From the NCBI GenBank assembly GCA_027307165.1, contig DAHUXM010000007.1, positions 1 through 64,000 on the forward strand: a stretch of DNA of 64,000 nucleotides, read 5' to 3'. The stretch's first letter is position 1; every line of letters starts with the position of its first letter. The notes under the pieces are model-generated. The model saw only the letters and a list, made by a program, of their open reading frames with translations. It was not told where the DNA came from and made no database searches. Of this stretch, positions 1-11,355 are shown in pieces. The stretch is from Gemmatimonadota bacterium. Lineage in GTDB: Bacteria; Gemmatimonadota; Gemmatimonadetes; Gemmatimonadales; Gemmatimonadaceae. A program made the translations under genes and the position numbers.

Positions 1-275
1 TCGTCTCGCACCCTTTATCGTTGTCGTCTTCTGGCGCGGATGTGCATGCTGCGAGGTCCGTGAAGCCGGGTGGCCTAACGGCTCCACTGCGGTGGGCTCC
101 ATGTTGGTTGCTTGGACGCCCGCGCTGAAGGCGCTACCAAAAGCGCTTGTTGGGTGTCGAGTTGTGTGCCTACTTTCTAGACCCAAGTACGGTCACAGCT
201 GGCGAAAAACTCTAGTACCGACGCTCGGTTTCCCTCTAAAGCCGCGCAAATTATTGAATTCTGTATTTGTACTGT
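1..275. mobile_element. Probable right end of an integrated element (no gene seen)
   Basis: No convincing reading frame is visible here. The stretch ends exactly where a 3' tRNA-Pro fragment starts, and its last 45 bases (about 231-275) are much richer in A and T than the surrounding DNA. When an element integrates into a tRNA gene it rebuilds an intact tRNA at one end and leaves a 3' copy at the other, so this DNA would belong to the element and the body of the element would lie left of the window. No integrase gene is in view. This reading is an inference from the tRNA fragment alone. Confidence 0.4.
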
Positions 276-324
276 CCTGCTTTGGGAGCAGGAGGTCGCC
301 AGTTCGAATCTGGCCGCCCCGACC
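276..324 (+). other. 3' half of tRNA-Pro(UGG): attachment-site scar
   Basis: The anticodon arm (cctgc, loop tttggga, gcagg; anticodon TGG), variable loop, T arm (gccag ttcgaat ctggc) and 3' acceptor strand (cgccccg plus discriminator A) of a tRNA-Pro are all present. The 5' acceptor strand (expected cggggcg) and the D arm are absent: the bases upstream of 276 are unrelated and AT-rich. The fragment therefore cannot make a tRNA. A clean 3' half ending at the acceptor end is what tyrosine-recombinase integration leaves behind. A decayed tRNA gene is the alternative. Confidence 0.75.
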
Positions 325-332
325 TTGCTGCA

Positions 333-371
333 GATAAGGCCCCGCATCGAAGAACGATGCGGGGCCTTATC
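333..371 (+). terminator. Intrinsic terminator after the tRNA-Pro fragment
   Basis: A perfect 17-bp stem (333-349 paired with 355-371) with loop aagaa is followed by a T/C-rich run (ttgctcctg). It sits 8 nt after the tRNA-Pro fragment, as expected if it was the original terminator of the tRNA-Pro gene. This supports the view that chromosomal DNA lies to the right of the fragment. Confidence 0.8.
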
Positions 372-447
372 TTGCTCCTGAGTGTCAATCCGGTCGATAC
401 GGCGGCCCTCGAAACGTCGCGCGATCACCATCCACGCAGGGGACACG

Positions 448-684
448 ATGCGGCACGTGATTCAGCTCACCGGACCCGTCAACAATCTCGTCGCGCTCTG
501 CGACGACGGAACGATGTGGGCATACCGGCCCGATACCTCCGACTGGGCGCCGCTACCGCCCGTCCCGGGCCAGCCCGGAACCACGCAAGCCGCCGACGAC
601 GCGGCGCCGCCCGATCGCGCAGCGCTCGAGCTGCAGGAACACGCAGAGCAAGCGCGTCGGGAGCGCTTTCGAAGCAAGCCGTAG
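448..684 (+). CDS. Small hypothetical protein (78 aa), single propeller-like repeat
   Basis: Unrecognised small protein. The ATG at 448 is preceded by a purine-rich site (cgcagggg) at good spacing; an upstream in-frame GTG at 382 exists but has no ribosome site. The N-terminal half (MRHVIQLTGPVNNLVALCDDGTMWAY, in two stretches) reads like one blade of a WD/tectonin-type repeat: a hydrophobic strand, then DDGTMW, then a W residue and a Pro-rich stretch. The C-terminal third is charged and helical (ALELQEHAEQARRERFRSKP). No signal peptide or membrane segment is seen. It lies just after the terminator at 333-371 and points toward the DUF2267 gene. Function unknown. Confidence 0.6.
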   Translation: MRHVIQLTGPVNNLVALCDDGTMWAYRPDTSDWAPLPPVPGQPGTTQAADDAAPPDRAALELQEHAEQARRERFRSKP

Positions 685-851
685 CGAGCGCAAACGCGCA
701 GGTCGCTCGCAGACTTCGTCATCATCGCGCACTGCGTCTTCGATCACGCGCAACACAAATCAAGCACACGGTCGACCTGGAGCGCGAGGACTGATGCTGC
801 ATCCCGAATTCAATCGGTGAATGCGATCTCATCCACCGCACACTGCATTCG

Positions 852-1277
852 TCAGCTGCTTCCTTCACTCCTGATCGCACCGGCGCGGCCGGAGTTCTGT
901 GTCGGCTGGAACAGCAAAAGGTATTCGCCCGGCAGCTCCGCCCACAGGTGCTTCACCTGGCCTTCGGAAACCGCGTCCGCCAGTGATTGGAGCACGATCC
1001 GAAGCTCGCGAATTGCTTCGTCGGGATCGATGTCTGCGCGGTCGGCGACGCGGTGCACGAACTCATCCACCGGAAAGCGCTCACCAGTACCGCCCGTGCG
1101 ATTTCGCAGGAACCGCGCAATCCCGGGCGGAAGTTGCGACGCGACGTTATCCGCGGTGTCCGCCTCGACCCGCTCGGCGAGTGTCTCCAGTGTGGCGCGC
1201 GTTATGTCGAGCGCGCGCGTGCGGCTATTGAGTCCAGCGTGTTCCTGAACCAGAGCCAGAAAGTCGTCGTACTGCAT
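852..1277 (-). CDS. DUF2267 family protein
   Basis: A 141-residue protein starting with MQYDDFLALV. The ATG at 1277 has a GAGGAG ribosome site on the minus strand. The layout fits DUF2267: an N-terminal helix pair (TRALDITRATLETLAERV), then the motif ASQLPPGIARFL around residues 46-57, then a second helical half (VDEFVHRVADRADIDPDEA) and a closing DAVSEGQVKHLWAELPGEY motif. Members of this family are small soluble helical proteins of unknown function, and some have stress-related neighbours. The longer open frame upstream of this start runs through tRNA-Arg and is spurious. No operon partner. Confidence 0.85.
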   Translation of the reverse strand: MQYDDFLALVQEHAGLNSRTRALDITRATLETLAERVEADTADNVASQLPPGIARFLRNRTGGTGERFPVDEFVHRVADRADIDPDEAIRELRIVLQSLADAVSEGQVKHLWAELPGEYLLLFQPTQNSGRAGAIRSEGSS

Positions 1278-1495
1278 GTGTGGAACTCCTCGCCGAGTAC
1301 CGGCTGCTCGGGTGACGTTCGCTTGCGGGAGTGTTGTGGGGTTATGGTGTGGCAATGCGCGTTCCCGCGCGGTGGTTATGGGCGAGCTCTCGGCGGTTCG
1401 GCGTTCGTCGGGACGGGTTGCGTCATTGTCCGTGAGATCGCGCCGTGCGGGGCTTCCATTTTTGCGTTGTTCGCGCCAAATTGGGAGGCTGTCCA

Positions 1496-1572
1496 GCGCC
1501 AGTAGCTCAGTTGGATAGAGCGGCAGCCTTCTAAGCTGCAGGTCGGGGGTTCGATCCCCTCCTGGCGCACCA
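1496..1572 (+). tRNA. tRNA-Arg(UCU)
   Basis: Complete cloverleaf: acceptor gcgccag/ctggcgc, D arm gctcagttggatagagc, anticodon stem gcagc/gctgc with loop cttctaa (anticodon TCT at 1530-1532), T arm ggggg ttcgatc cccct-type, discriminator A, and an encoded CCA at 1570-1572. It stands in the same orientation as tRNA-Lys and the rrn operon. Confidence 0.95.
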
Positions 1573-1683
1573 CCTGGTAGGTCACGAGCGAGAGCGACCA
1601 CGCGGTTCTGGCGGTGTTCTGCCGCTCGGTTACGGCAAGCGGTGGTGGAACTGGAGTGGTACGCTGGTAGTTCGGAGTGAAAC

Positions 1684-1757
1684 GCCTCCTTAGCTCAATT
1701 GGTTAGAGCAACTGACTCTTAATCAGTAGGTTCTCGGTTCGATTCCGAGAGGGGGCA
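1684..1757 (+). tRNA. tRNA-Lys(CUU)
   Basis: Complete cloverleaf: acceptor gcctcct/agggggc (one G.U pair), D arm gctcaattggttagagc, anticodon stem actga/tcagt with loop ctcttaa (anticodon CTT), T arm ctcgg ttcgatt ccgag, discriminator A. Unlike tRNA-Arg 111 nt upstream, no CCA is encoded (ttt follows), so the end must be added after transcription. Confidence 0.95.
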
Positions 1758-2260
1758 TTTGACATGCTGAGTACGGCAGGGTTGGGAGTCTTGAAAAAGG
1801 CGCGAGAAAAGCGGCCTTCAGGGGTTCCTTTCGAGTGCGGCGTCCGTTAGGATGCGCATCCGCCGTGGTATGGCGAAGTTGTTGCTGATTGTAGAGTGGA
1901 GTTGAGACGTCGAGGCGCGGCCGGAATTGTTGGATTTTCGGAGTGTGGAGAGGCGGTTGCCGCGGTTGTTGGGCAGGGTGCAGGGCGCGGCAGGGAGTGT
2001 AAAGAAAGTTCAAAAAGCCCCTTGCGAAAGAGGGGCAGAAACGATAGGTTGGAAGGCTGCCACTGAAAATGTGGCGAAACGCTGATTGACAATTGAAATT
2101 GAGATCGATGGATGTGCGAGGCTGACTCGTTGATCCGAGGCCATTCAGGGCTTCGGGGAGAGTATAGACCTGAATATTCATAAAAGTGATTCCGGACGTG
2201 GTAGCCTACGGGCTTAAATGTCCGTAGATGGCCGCGTTCGGGAAGAGCTATCAGATTTCT
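1758..2260 (+). promoter_or_regulatory. rrn leader / upstream region
   Basis: These 503 bases between tRNA-Lys and 16S hold no credible gene. A TTGACA box is at 2086-2091, but the -10 at normal spacing is poor, so the promoter is uncertain. A compact hairpin (gcccct 2017-2022 with aggggc 2031-2036) is flanked on its left by a run of As, so on the minus strand it would look like an intrinsic terminator; on the plus strand it may be a leader stem. Just before 16S there is an AT-rich stretch (about 2164-2190) that could contain a second promoter. Confidence 0.5.
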
Positions 2261-3785
<1,525 letters not shown>

Positions 3786-3896
3786 CCGGAGCGACGAGTA
3801 GTGGGCAAGGCATGCCTTGCCGATACGAAAGTCCTCAATGGAAGTCGACGGCCTCGACACATCAATCGATTCTCAATCTCAATTATTTTTTGCGCC

Positions 3897-3926
3897 GCTC
3901 CCGCGCTAACCGGGAGCTCGCTTTTT
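3897..3926 (+). terminator. Terminator-like hairpin inside the rRNA spacer
   Basis: The 7-bp GC-rich stem (gctcccg 3897-3903, cgggagc 3911-3917), the loop and the following tcgcttttt meet the form of an intrinsic terminator. It lies between 16S and 23S, where full termination would block 23S synthesis. It could be overridden by rRNA antitermination, could attenuate, or could simply be a processing stem. Confidence 0.4.
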
Positions 3927-3931
3927 GACAA

Positions 3932-3953
3932 CGGAAGTCAGTAGTGATTGTGG
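3932..3953 (+). other. 23S processing stem, left arm
   Basis: These 22 bases are perfectly complementary to 7152-7173 on the other side of 23S, and pairing resumes after one mismatch (3955-3958 with 7147-7150). Long flanking helices of this type loop out 23S precursor and are normally cut by RNase III. Confidence 0.85.
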
Positions 3954-4098
3954 GATAACGAATCTACATTGTGATTCAATTTCGTCCGTACGGCTGGATT
4001 CGTCCGGCTGTACAAAATGAACTGATCACTCGTAAGATCGCGCGTATTGAAGCAGGCCCCAGGGCCTGTTTCTGAAGTTTTCTGCTTGACATCTAATG

Positions 4099-7055
<2,957 letters not shown>

Positions 7056-7151
7056 CAAATCTGGGCTGGTCTGAATACCGATCCAGCCCGAGCAACCAAC
7101 AGGTTGCGACTCAGCAGAAAACTGCGATCTTGCGATACGTAGTTTCTTATA

Positions 7152-7173
7152 CCACAATCACTACTGACTTCCG
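7152..7173 (+). other. 23S processing stem, right arm
   Basis: Exact complement of 3932-3953; see the left arm. It lies between the 23S 3' end and 5S. Confidence 0.85.
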
Positions 7174-7184
7174 ATTCTTCCTAC

Positions 7185-7300
7185 GCTGGCGACTAGAGCG
7201 CAGGGGCCACACCCGTTCCCGTTCCGAACACGAGCGTTAAGCCCTGCAGCGCCGATGGTACTCCGATCGAGAGATCGCGGGAGAGTAGGCCGTCGCCGGC
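7185..7300 (+). rRNA. rrf: 5S ribosomal RNA
   Basis: 116 nt. Helix I pairs gctggcgac (7185-7193) with gtcgccggc at the 3' end (7292-7300), with one G.U pair. The conserved loop C/helix III block (ccgttcccgttccgaacacg) and the ggagagtagg block before the 3' end are typical of bacterial 5S. It is followed within 10 nt by the rrn terminator. Confidence 0.95.
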
Positions 7301-7308
7301 ACCTTTTC

Positions 7309-7338
7309 AAAAGGCCGTCCATCACTGGACGGCCTTTT
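7309..7338 (+). terminator. rrn operon terminator
   Basis: A 13-bp perfect stem (aaaaggccgtcca 7309-7321 with tggacggcctttt 7326-7338), loop tcac, and a further T-rich tail (gtatttt). Its 3' end is only 18 nt from the era start codon. Confidence 0.9.
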
Positions 7339-7356
7339 GTATTTTCCACTACCACC

Positions 7357-8226
7357 ATGACCAGAGCCGGAACAGTCACCGTCGCCGGAAAGCCAAACGC
7401 TGGCAAATCCACGCTCCTCAACCGACTCGTCGGCCAGAAGCTCAGCATCACCAGCGACAAGCCACAGTCCACACGGGATCGCATCGTCGGCGTCCGCACC
7501 GAGGGCGATACCCAGATGATCCTGGCCGATACCCCAGGCCTCCTGGATCCCGGCTACCTGCTCCAGACCGCCATGCAGTCAGCCGCCGTTTCAGCTCTCC
7601 GCGACGCCGACTGCATAGTCTACGTGTGTGACGCACGCGAGGGTGTCCCGGGTCCTCTCAACGAAGTCGCCGGACTCGAATCTCCACCACGCGCTCCAAT
7701 CATCGTCGCACTCAATAAATCCGATCTGCTCGATCGTAGACAACGCGAGAAGCTGGCCCTCGCCCTGCCGGATGCTATCTTCATCTCCGCGCTCACCGGT
7801 GAGGGATTTCCTGCCCTCATCGCGGCGATCGAAAGCCATCTTCCCGAAAGCCCCTTCCTGTTTCCGGTCGAAGACGTAAGCATCCATTCAGTCCGCTTTC
7901 TCGCAGCGGAGCTCATCCGCGAGACGGCGCTCGAGCAGCTGGGCGCTGAGGTGCCGTACAGCGTCGCTTGCGAGATCGAAGAATTTCGCGAAGATCGCTC
8001 GCCCATCTACATTCGTGCCGTGATCCACGTCGAACGCGACAGCCAGAAGCGAATACTCATCGGCGAGAAGGGAAAGCGCATCAAGCTCCTCGGCACAGCT
8101 GCCCGTAAGAAAATTGAAACTCTCGTCGGCGCAACCGTGTACCTCGACCTTTGGGTCAAAGTATTGCAGAATTGGAGAAAGGACGCAGCGGCACTTCGCC
8201 GCTTTGGTTACACCACACACGACTGA
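7357..8226 (+). CDS. era: GTPase Era, ribosome small-subunit assembly
   Basis: 289 aa, near the usual 300. Era binds the 3' end of 16S precursor and helps mature the 30S subunit. The G domain shows G1 GKPNAGKS at residues 11-18, the switch-I threonine region (STRDRIVGV), G3 DTPG at 58-61, G4 NKSD at 120-123 and G5 SAL at 144-146. The C-terminal KH domain has the GEKGKRIK signature at 236-243. I chose the ATG at 7357 because the G domain begins immediately after it; the longer upstream frame overlaps the 5S gene and the terminator. No Shine-Dalgarno site is visible, and only 18 nt separate the ATG from the rrn terminator. A Trm112-like gene follows 7 nt downstream. Confidence 0.96.
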   Translation: MTRAGTVTVAGKPNAGKSTLLNRLVGQKLSITSDKPQSTRDRIVGVRTEGDTQMILADTPGLLDPGYLLQTAMQSAAVSALRDADCIVYVCDAREGVPGPLNEVAGLESPPRAPIIVALNKSDLLDRRQREKLALALPDAIFISALTGEGFPALIAAIESHLPESPFLFPVEDVSIHSVRFLAAELIRETALEQLGAEVPYSVACEIEEFREDRSPIYIRAVIHVERDSQKRILIGEKGKRIKLLGTAARKKIETLVGATVYLDLWVKVLQNWRKDAAALRRFGYTTHD

Positions 8227-8233
8227 AGCCAAC

Positions 8234-8401
8234 ATGCCACTAGCACCGCAGCTCCTCGAAATACTCGTCTGCCCCAAGTGCAAGGGGCCGCTGGAATACA
8301 ACGAGGCAGAGGATGCATTGACGTGCCAGCGTGACAAGCTCAAATATCCGGTGCGCGACGGGATCCCGATAATGCTGATCGACGAGGCGACACCGGTATA
8401 G
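8234..8401 (+). CDS. Trm112 family protein (UPF0434/YcaR-like)
   Basis: 55 aa. The small zinc-ribbon-like fold of the Trm112/YcaR family is recognisable: LLEILVCPKCKGPLEY near the N-terminus (one CxxC pair), a later single Cys (LTCQ), then YPVRDGIPIML and the acidic end IDEATPV. Eukaryotic and archaeal Trm112 activates methyltransferases; the role of the short bacterial versions is not settled, and they often lie in lipid A or cell-wall neighbourhoods. The gene starts 7 nt after era and ends 1 nt before the next gene, so it is probably co-transcribed. Confidence 0.9.
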   Translation: MPLAPQLLEILVCPKCKGPLEYNEAEDALTCQRDKLKYPVRDGIPIMLIDEATPV

Positions 8402-8402
8402 C

Positions 8403-9383
8403 GTGGCGCGCATCCTGACTGACAGAGCCGCAACCACCCTAGCTGCACTAGTGGCAGCATTCACCGTGGCTGCGGCAGTCGCGTACCCGCGCACGTCATT
8501 CGCACAGTCCGGCCAGGAGGGGATATTTCTCCTGCTCCCGGTAGGTGCTCGCGCCGTCGGAATGGGCGAAGCGGTCGTCGCGCAGCGCGGCGGCAGCGAC
8601 CTGCTGTGGTGGAATCCGTCCGGCATCGTCGGTAACGGTCCACAGACGCACGAGGTCGCGCTGCATCATTCCACCACCGTCGTAGGCCAGGGAAACGCGC
8701 TTGCCTTCGTCTGGCCGGCGGACAAAAGGACGGCGTTCGGTCTCCTGGTCAACGTTCTCGATCTCGGGCAGCAGACGCTCACCGACGAACAGGGGAACAG
8801 CATCGGCGTCGCCAGTCCCACTGACTACTCCGTGGCCGCAACCTACGCCGTGGCGCCCGCCCCCTGGCTGGCGCTCGGTGTGACCGCAAAACACGTGGAG
8901 GCCGGAATTCCGTGTTCAGGCGTTTGCAGCGGGCTCGGAATCGCCAGCTCGCGATCCAACGGCTTCGACATCGGTATGCAGTTTCGCCCCGATGCAATTC
9001 CGCTCACTCTTGCGGCAGCCGCCCGCAATCTGGGGATTGCCGGGGCGGCGGGCCGGCCCGGCCGCATCGACCTGGGCGCCGACTACAAGGTCATGGCATT
9101 CGCGCGGGGAAACGACAGCGTCGAAGTTCATGGTGCCGCGGACCTGGTCTCGACAGTCAAGATGGATAGCACCACGGCTCGACTCGGCACCGACATCGTC
9201 GTCGACCAGCGGCTACACGTTCGCGCTGGCTACATCCGCGACCCGGTGAACGGTTCCGGTGGTGCAATAGGTGTAGGGCTCCAATCTGGTAAACTAGTGT
9301 TTGACATCGGACGGACATACGGGGGGCTCACGGGTACGAACGACAAGCCCCCGACGTATTTCTCGCTCCGATATTTGTGGTAG
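8403..9383 (+). CDS. PorV/PorQ-like outer-membrane beta-barrel protein
   Basis: 326 aa with a GTG start 1 nt after the preceding stop. A signal peptide covers about residues 1-34 (basic start, Ala-rich hydrophobic core, cut after RTSFA). The motif LLPVGARAVGMGEA (about 44-57), followed by LWWNPSGI, is the hallmark of the PorV/UPF0164 branch of the FadL-like barrels. The remainder alternates beta strands and ends in an aromatic residue (SLRYLW), the C-terminal signal for BAM insertion. Related proteins in Bacteroidetes serve type IX secretion, but many phyla carry copies with no T9SS, and no T9SS gene is seen here. I call only the family. Confidence 0.8.
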   Translation: MARILTDRAATTLAALVAAFTVAAAVAYPRTSFAQSGQEGIFLLLPVGARAVGMGEAVVAQRGGSDLLWWNPSGIVGNGPQTHEVALHHSTTVVGQGNALAFVWPADKRTAFGLLVNVLDLGQQTLTDEQGNSIGVASPTDYSVAATYAVAPAPWLALGVTAKHVEAGIPCSGVCSGLGIASSRSNGFDIGMQFRPDAIPLTLAAAARNLGIAGAAGRPGRIDLGADYKVMAFARGNDSVEVHGAADLVSTVKMDSTTARLGTDIVVDQRLHVRAGYIRDPVNGSGGAIGVGLQSGKLVFDIGRTYGGLTGTNDKPPTYFSLRYLW

Positions 9384-9483
9384 GTTGCGTGGCAGGTTGT
9401 AGAGCCCGGCGCAGGCCGGCTGCACAAGTACCTTATGAGGCTGCCGCGATGCCTGCCTGTGCGGTTATCTTCCAGGGATCGAG

Positions 9484-10485
9484 ATGACGGACCAGTCGCT
9501 TTCAAGCCCCCAGCTCCCCATAGCCTTGCTTCTTCAGGCCGTGGAGGCACAACTCCCTCCGTCAGTTGCGGGGTGGGTCGATCGCCAGCCGGTAACAGTC
9601 GTTCCGGTCACGTCGATCGACGAGCTGATGGTCTATGCGCTGCGCTCCCGGCCACGCTTTATCGTCATAGACGGACGATCCCCGGTCGGGGATCCGCTGG
9701 CTGCCTGCCGCAAGATCAAGCGCGATCCGTTTACCGGAGTGGTCCCGGTCGTGTACGTCGCGCCAGACGGAATGCCAGCGCGCGTAGAGGCGCTGGATGC
9801 ACTGGCGGATGACGTGGTATCGGCCGAGATGGACGACGCGGAGACTCTGACACGGCTGCGCTGCACACTGGCGCGCTCGGATCGCGACGTCAACGTCCAT
9901 CCTTCGACACGGCTGCCCGGTGCGCCGGCGATTCACGACGCAATTCGGGACCGGCTCGATACGCCATTCGCGGCCTGTTATGCGGACCTCGACCATTTCA
10001 AGGAATTCAACGATCGCTACAGCTACGTCGAGGGCGACCGCGTAATTCGCCTGCTGGCGGCACTGCTTCACGATACCGTTCGCGGCCTCGTCGGCGACGA
10101 CGGATTTGTGGGTCATATCGGCGGCGACGATTTTATTTTCCTGATTCCGCGCGACCGAGTTGACGATGTGTGCACTGAAATCGTCCAGACATTTGATACG
10201 CTCATCGCGTATCAGTATTCCGAGAACGACCGGCGCGCAGGCTATTTTTTCGGGAAGGATCGACGTGGCCAGCTGCATCGTGTTCCCTTGATGACGCTTT
10301 CGATCGGCGTCGTTACGAACGAACGGCGCACATTCACGAGCTCCGTGGGTGTGAGCGCGCTTGCTACCGAAATGAAGACGTACGCGAAGACGCTTCCCGG
10401 ATCGGTCTACGCCATCGACAGGCGAACAGATGACCGCTCCGAGATCCAGACGCCGCAGTTGACTGAAACCGGTGCCCGCCAATGA
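9484..10485 (+). CDS. Diguanylate cyclase with receiver-like N-domain
   Basis: 333 aa. The N-terminal 130 residues resemble a degenerate response-regulator receiver (FIVIDGRSPVGD around 59-70, with D63 in the place of the phospho-acceptor, and VVPVVYVAP as the later strand). The C-terminal GGDEF domain has the substrate-binding YADLDHFKEFND block at 166-177 and the active-site loop GGDDF at 213-217, so it should make cyclic di-GMP from two GTP. No clear RxxD inhibitory site precedes the loop. Its stop overlaps the start of the zinc-ribbon gene by 4 nt, which suggests translational coupling. It may respond to a partner kinase not in this window. Confidence 0.85.
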   Translation: MTDQSLSSPQLPIALLLQAVEAQLPPSVAGWVDRQPVTVVPVTSIDELMVYALRSRPRFIVIDGRSPVGDPLAACRKIKRDPFTGVVPVVYVAPDGMPARVEALDALADDVVSAEMDDAETLTRLRCTLARSDRDVNVHPSTRLPGAPAIHDAIRDRLDTPFAACYADLDHFKEFNDRYSYVEGDRVIRLLAALLHDTVRGLVGDDGFVGHIGGDDFIFLIPRDRVDDVCTEIVQTFDTLIAYQYSENDRRAGYFFGKDRRGQLHRVPLMTLSIGVVTNERRTFTSSVGVSALATEMKTYAKTLPGSVYAIDRRTDDRSEIQTPQLTETGARQ

Positions 10486-11240
10486 CGCCAATGGTCGTAC
10501 AGTGTTCCTCGTGCCTGACCGAGTTCGAGCTGGACCCGAACAAGGTCCCGGCTGCCGGCGTTCGCGCACGCTGCTCCGTCTGCTCCGCGGTAATCACCGT
10601 CCCCGCTCCGCACGTTGCCGCACCGCAACGAACCGAGCCGCAACGCGCTGAACCGCAACGGGGCGCACCGCAACGGGGCGCGCCCGAGCGCGCAGTCCCG
10701 GAATACAGAGAGAGTGAACGTCAGGCGCCGCGAGCCGCGGACACGGCGACAACTACCGCGAAAGAATCCCCGTCGACGGTCGCCGAGCCGCCGAAGCACG
10801 CTGCGCAGCCCGCGCCTCCTGCTCCTGTCGCGGCTGAAGCGGCGCCTGCTGCTCCCGAGGCCGCCCCGGCCGCGGTGAGTACGGCGGACAGTGTGATGGG
10901 GTCTTCGTGGGCAGTGCCCAAGCCATCGGTTGCACCGGCCGTCTCGCCGATCGAACCGGATGGCGGCCAAAGGCGGCCGATCAATCCGTTCCTCACGCGC
11001 GATCCCGCGTTGCGCGCAAAGCGCCTTGCACGTGCACTCGTCTCGGATATCGTTGCCTACCACCCCGCGCGTCACGCCGAAGGTCTGCGCGACGGAACGC
11101 TGAAGACGTTGTTCCGCGACGAGATCAAGAAGAGCTACGAGGAATACGTCGATCAGGTGGGCCGTGACTTTGCAGGATCGACCACGCACTTTCAGGATGC
11201 GCTGAACGACGTTCTCGCGAGCGGCAAGAAGCTTTTCTAG
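10482..11240 (+). CDS. Zinc-ribbon (MJ0042-type) protein with Pro/Ala-rich linker
   Basis: 252 aa. The N-terminus is a zinc ribbon with C8xxC11 and C31xxC34, of the MJ0042/zinc_ribbon_4 type. Residues about 45-75 are built of short repeats (APQR, EPQR units) encoded by near-identical 12-bp units around 10618-10680. A long Ala/Pro-rich disordered stretch follows to about residue 165. The C-terminal 85 residues form a charged helical domain (RDPALRAKRLARALVSDI, then HAEGLRDGTLKTLFRDEI) resembling the ends of other such proteins in Deltaproteobacteria and Gemmatimonadota. It starts inside the stop of the diguanylate cyclase gene. Function unknown; an adaptor linked to c-di-GMP signalling is only a guess. 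Confidence 0.75.
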   Translation: MTPMVVQCSSCLTEFELDPNKVPAAGVRARCSVCSAVITVPAPHVAAPQRTEPQRAEPQRGAPQRGAPERAVPEYRESERQAPRAADTATTTAKESPSTVAEPPKHAAQPAPPAPVAAEAAPAAPEAAPAAVSTADSVMGSSWAVPKPSVAPAVSPIEPDGGQRRPINPFLTRDPALRAKRLARALVSDIVAYHPARHAEGLRDGTLKTLFRDEIKKSYEEYVDQVGRDFAGSTTHFQDALNDVLASGKKLF

Positions 11241-11355
11241 GGACACGGCGCGTCGCGCGATGTCGTCATTCCCGAAACGCGGATCCATCCGCACCTCGGG
11301 AATCCATGTTATCGTTCTCTGGACGCGCTAAGGGCGGAAACTGGTCGGCTGCAGA

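Larger units (their letters stand above)
3786..4098 (+). other. 16S-23S internal transcribed spacer without tRNA genes
   Basis: The 313-nt spacer contains neither tRNA-Ile nor tRNA-Ala. It holds a small palindrome (ggcaaggc atgccttgcc, about 3809-3822), the terminator-like hairpin at 3897-3926, and the left arm of the 23S processing stem (3932-3953). Just before 23S a short stem (cttgac/gtcaag) leads into the first helix of 23S. Confidence 0.85.

Noticed and set aside
177-446. 89-aa minus-strand frame containing GAARFELATS
   Set aside because: This is the well-known false translation of a tRNA T arm; the same kind of text occurs in the frames over tRNA-Arg and tRNA-Lys.
1723-2181. 152-aa minus-strand frame before 16S
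   Set aside because: Crosses tRNA-Lys and the rrn leader, low-complexity, no start signals.
8403-9383. Evidence for type IX secretion
   Set aside because: PorV-like proteins occur without T9SS; no other Por gene or T9SS C-terminal signal is seen.
9384-9483. Possible regulatory RNA between the PorV-like gene and the diguanylate cyclase
   Set aside because: Only a short GC stem is visible in 100 nt; not enough to call.
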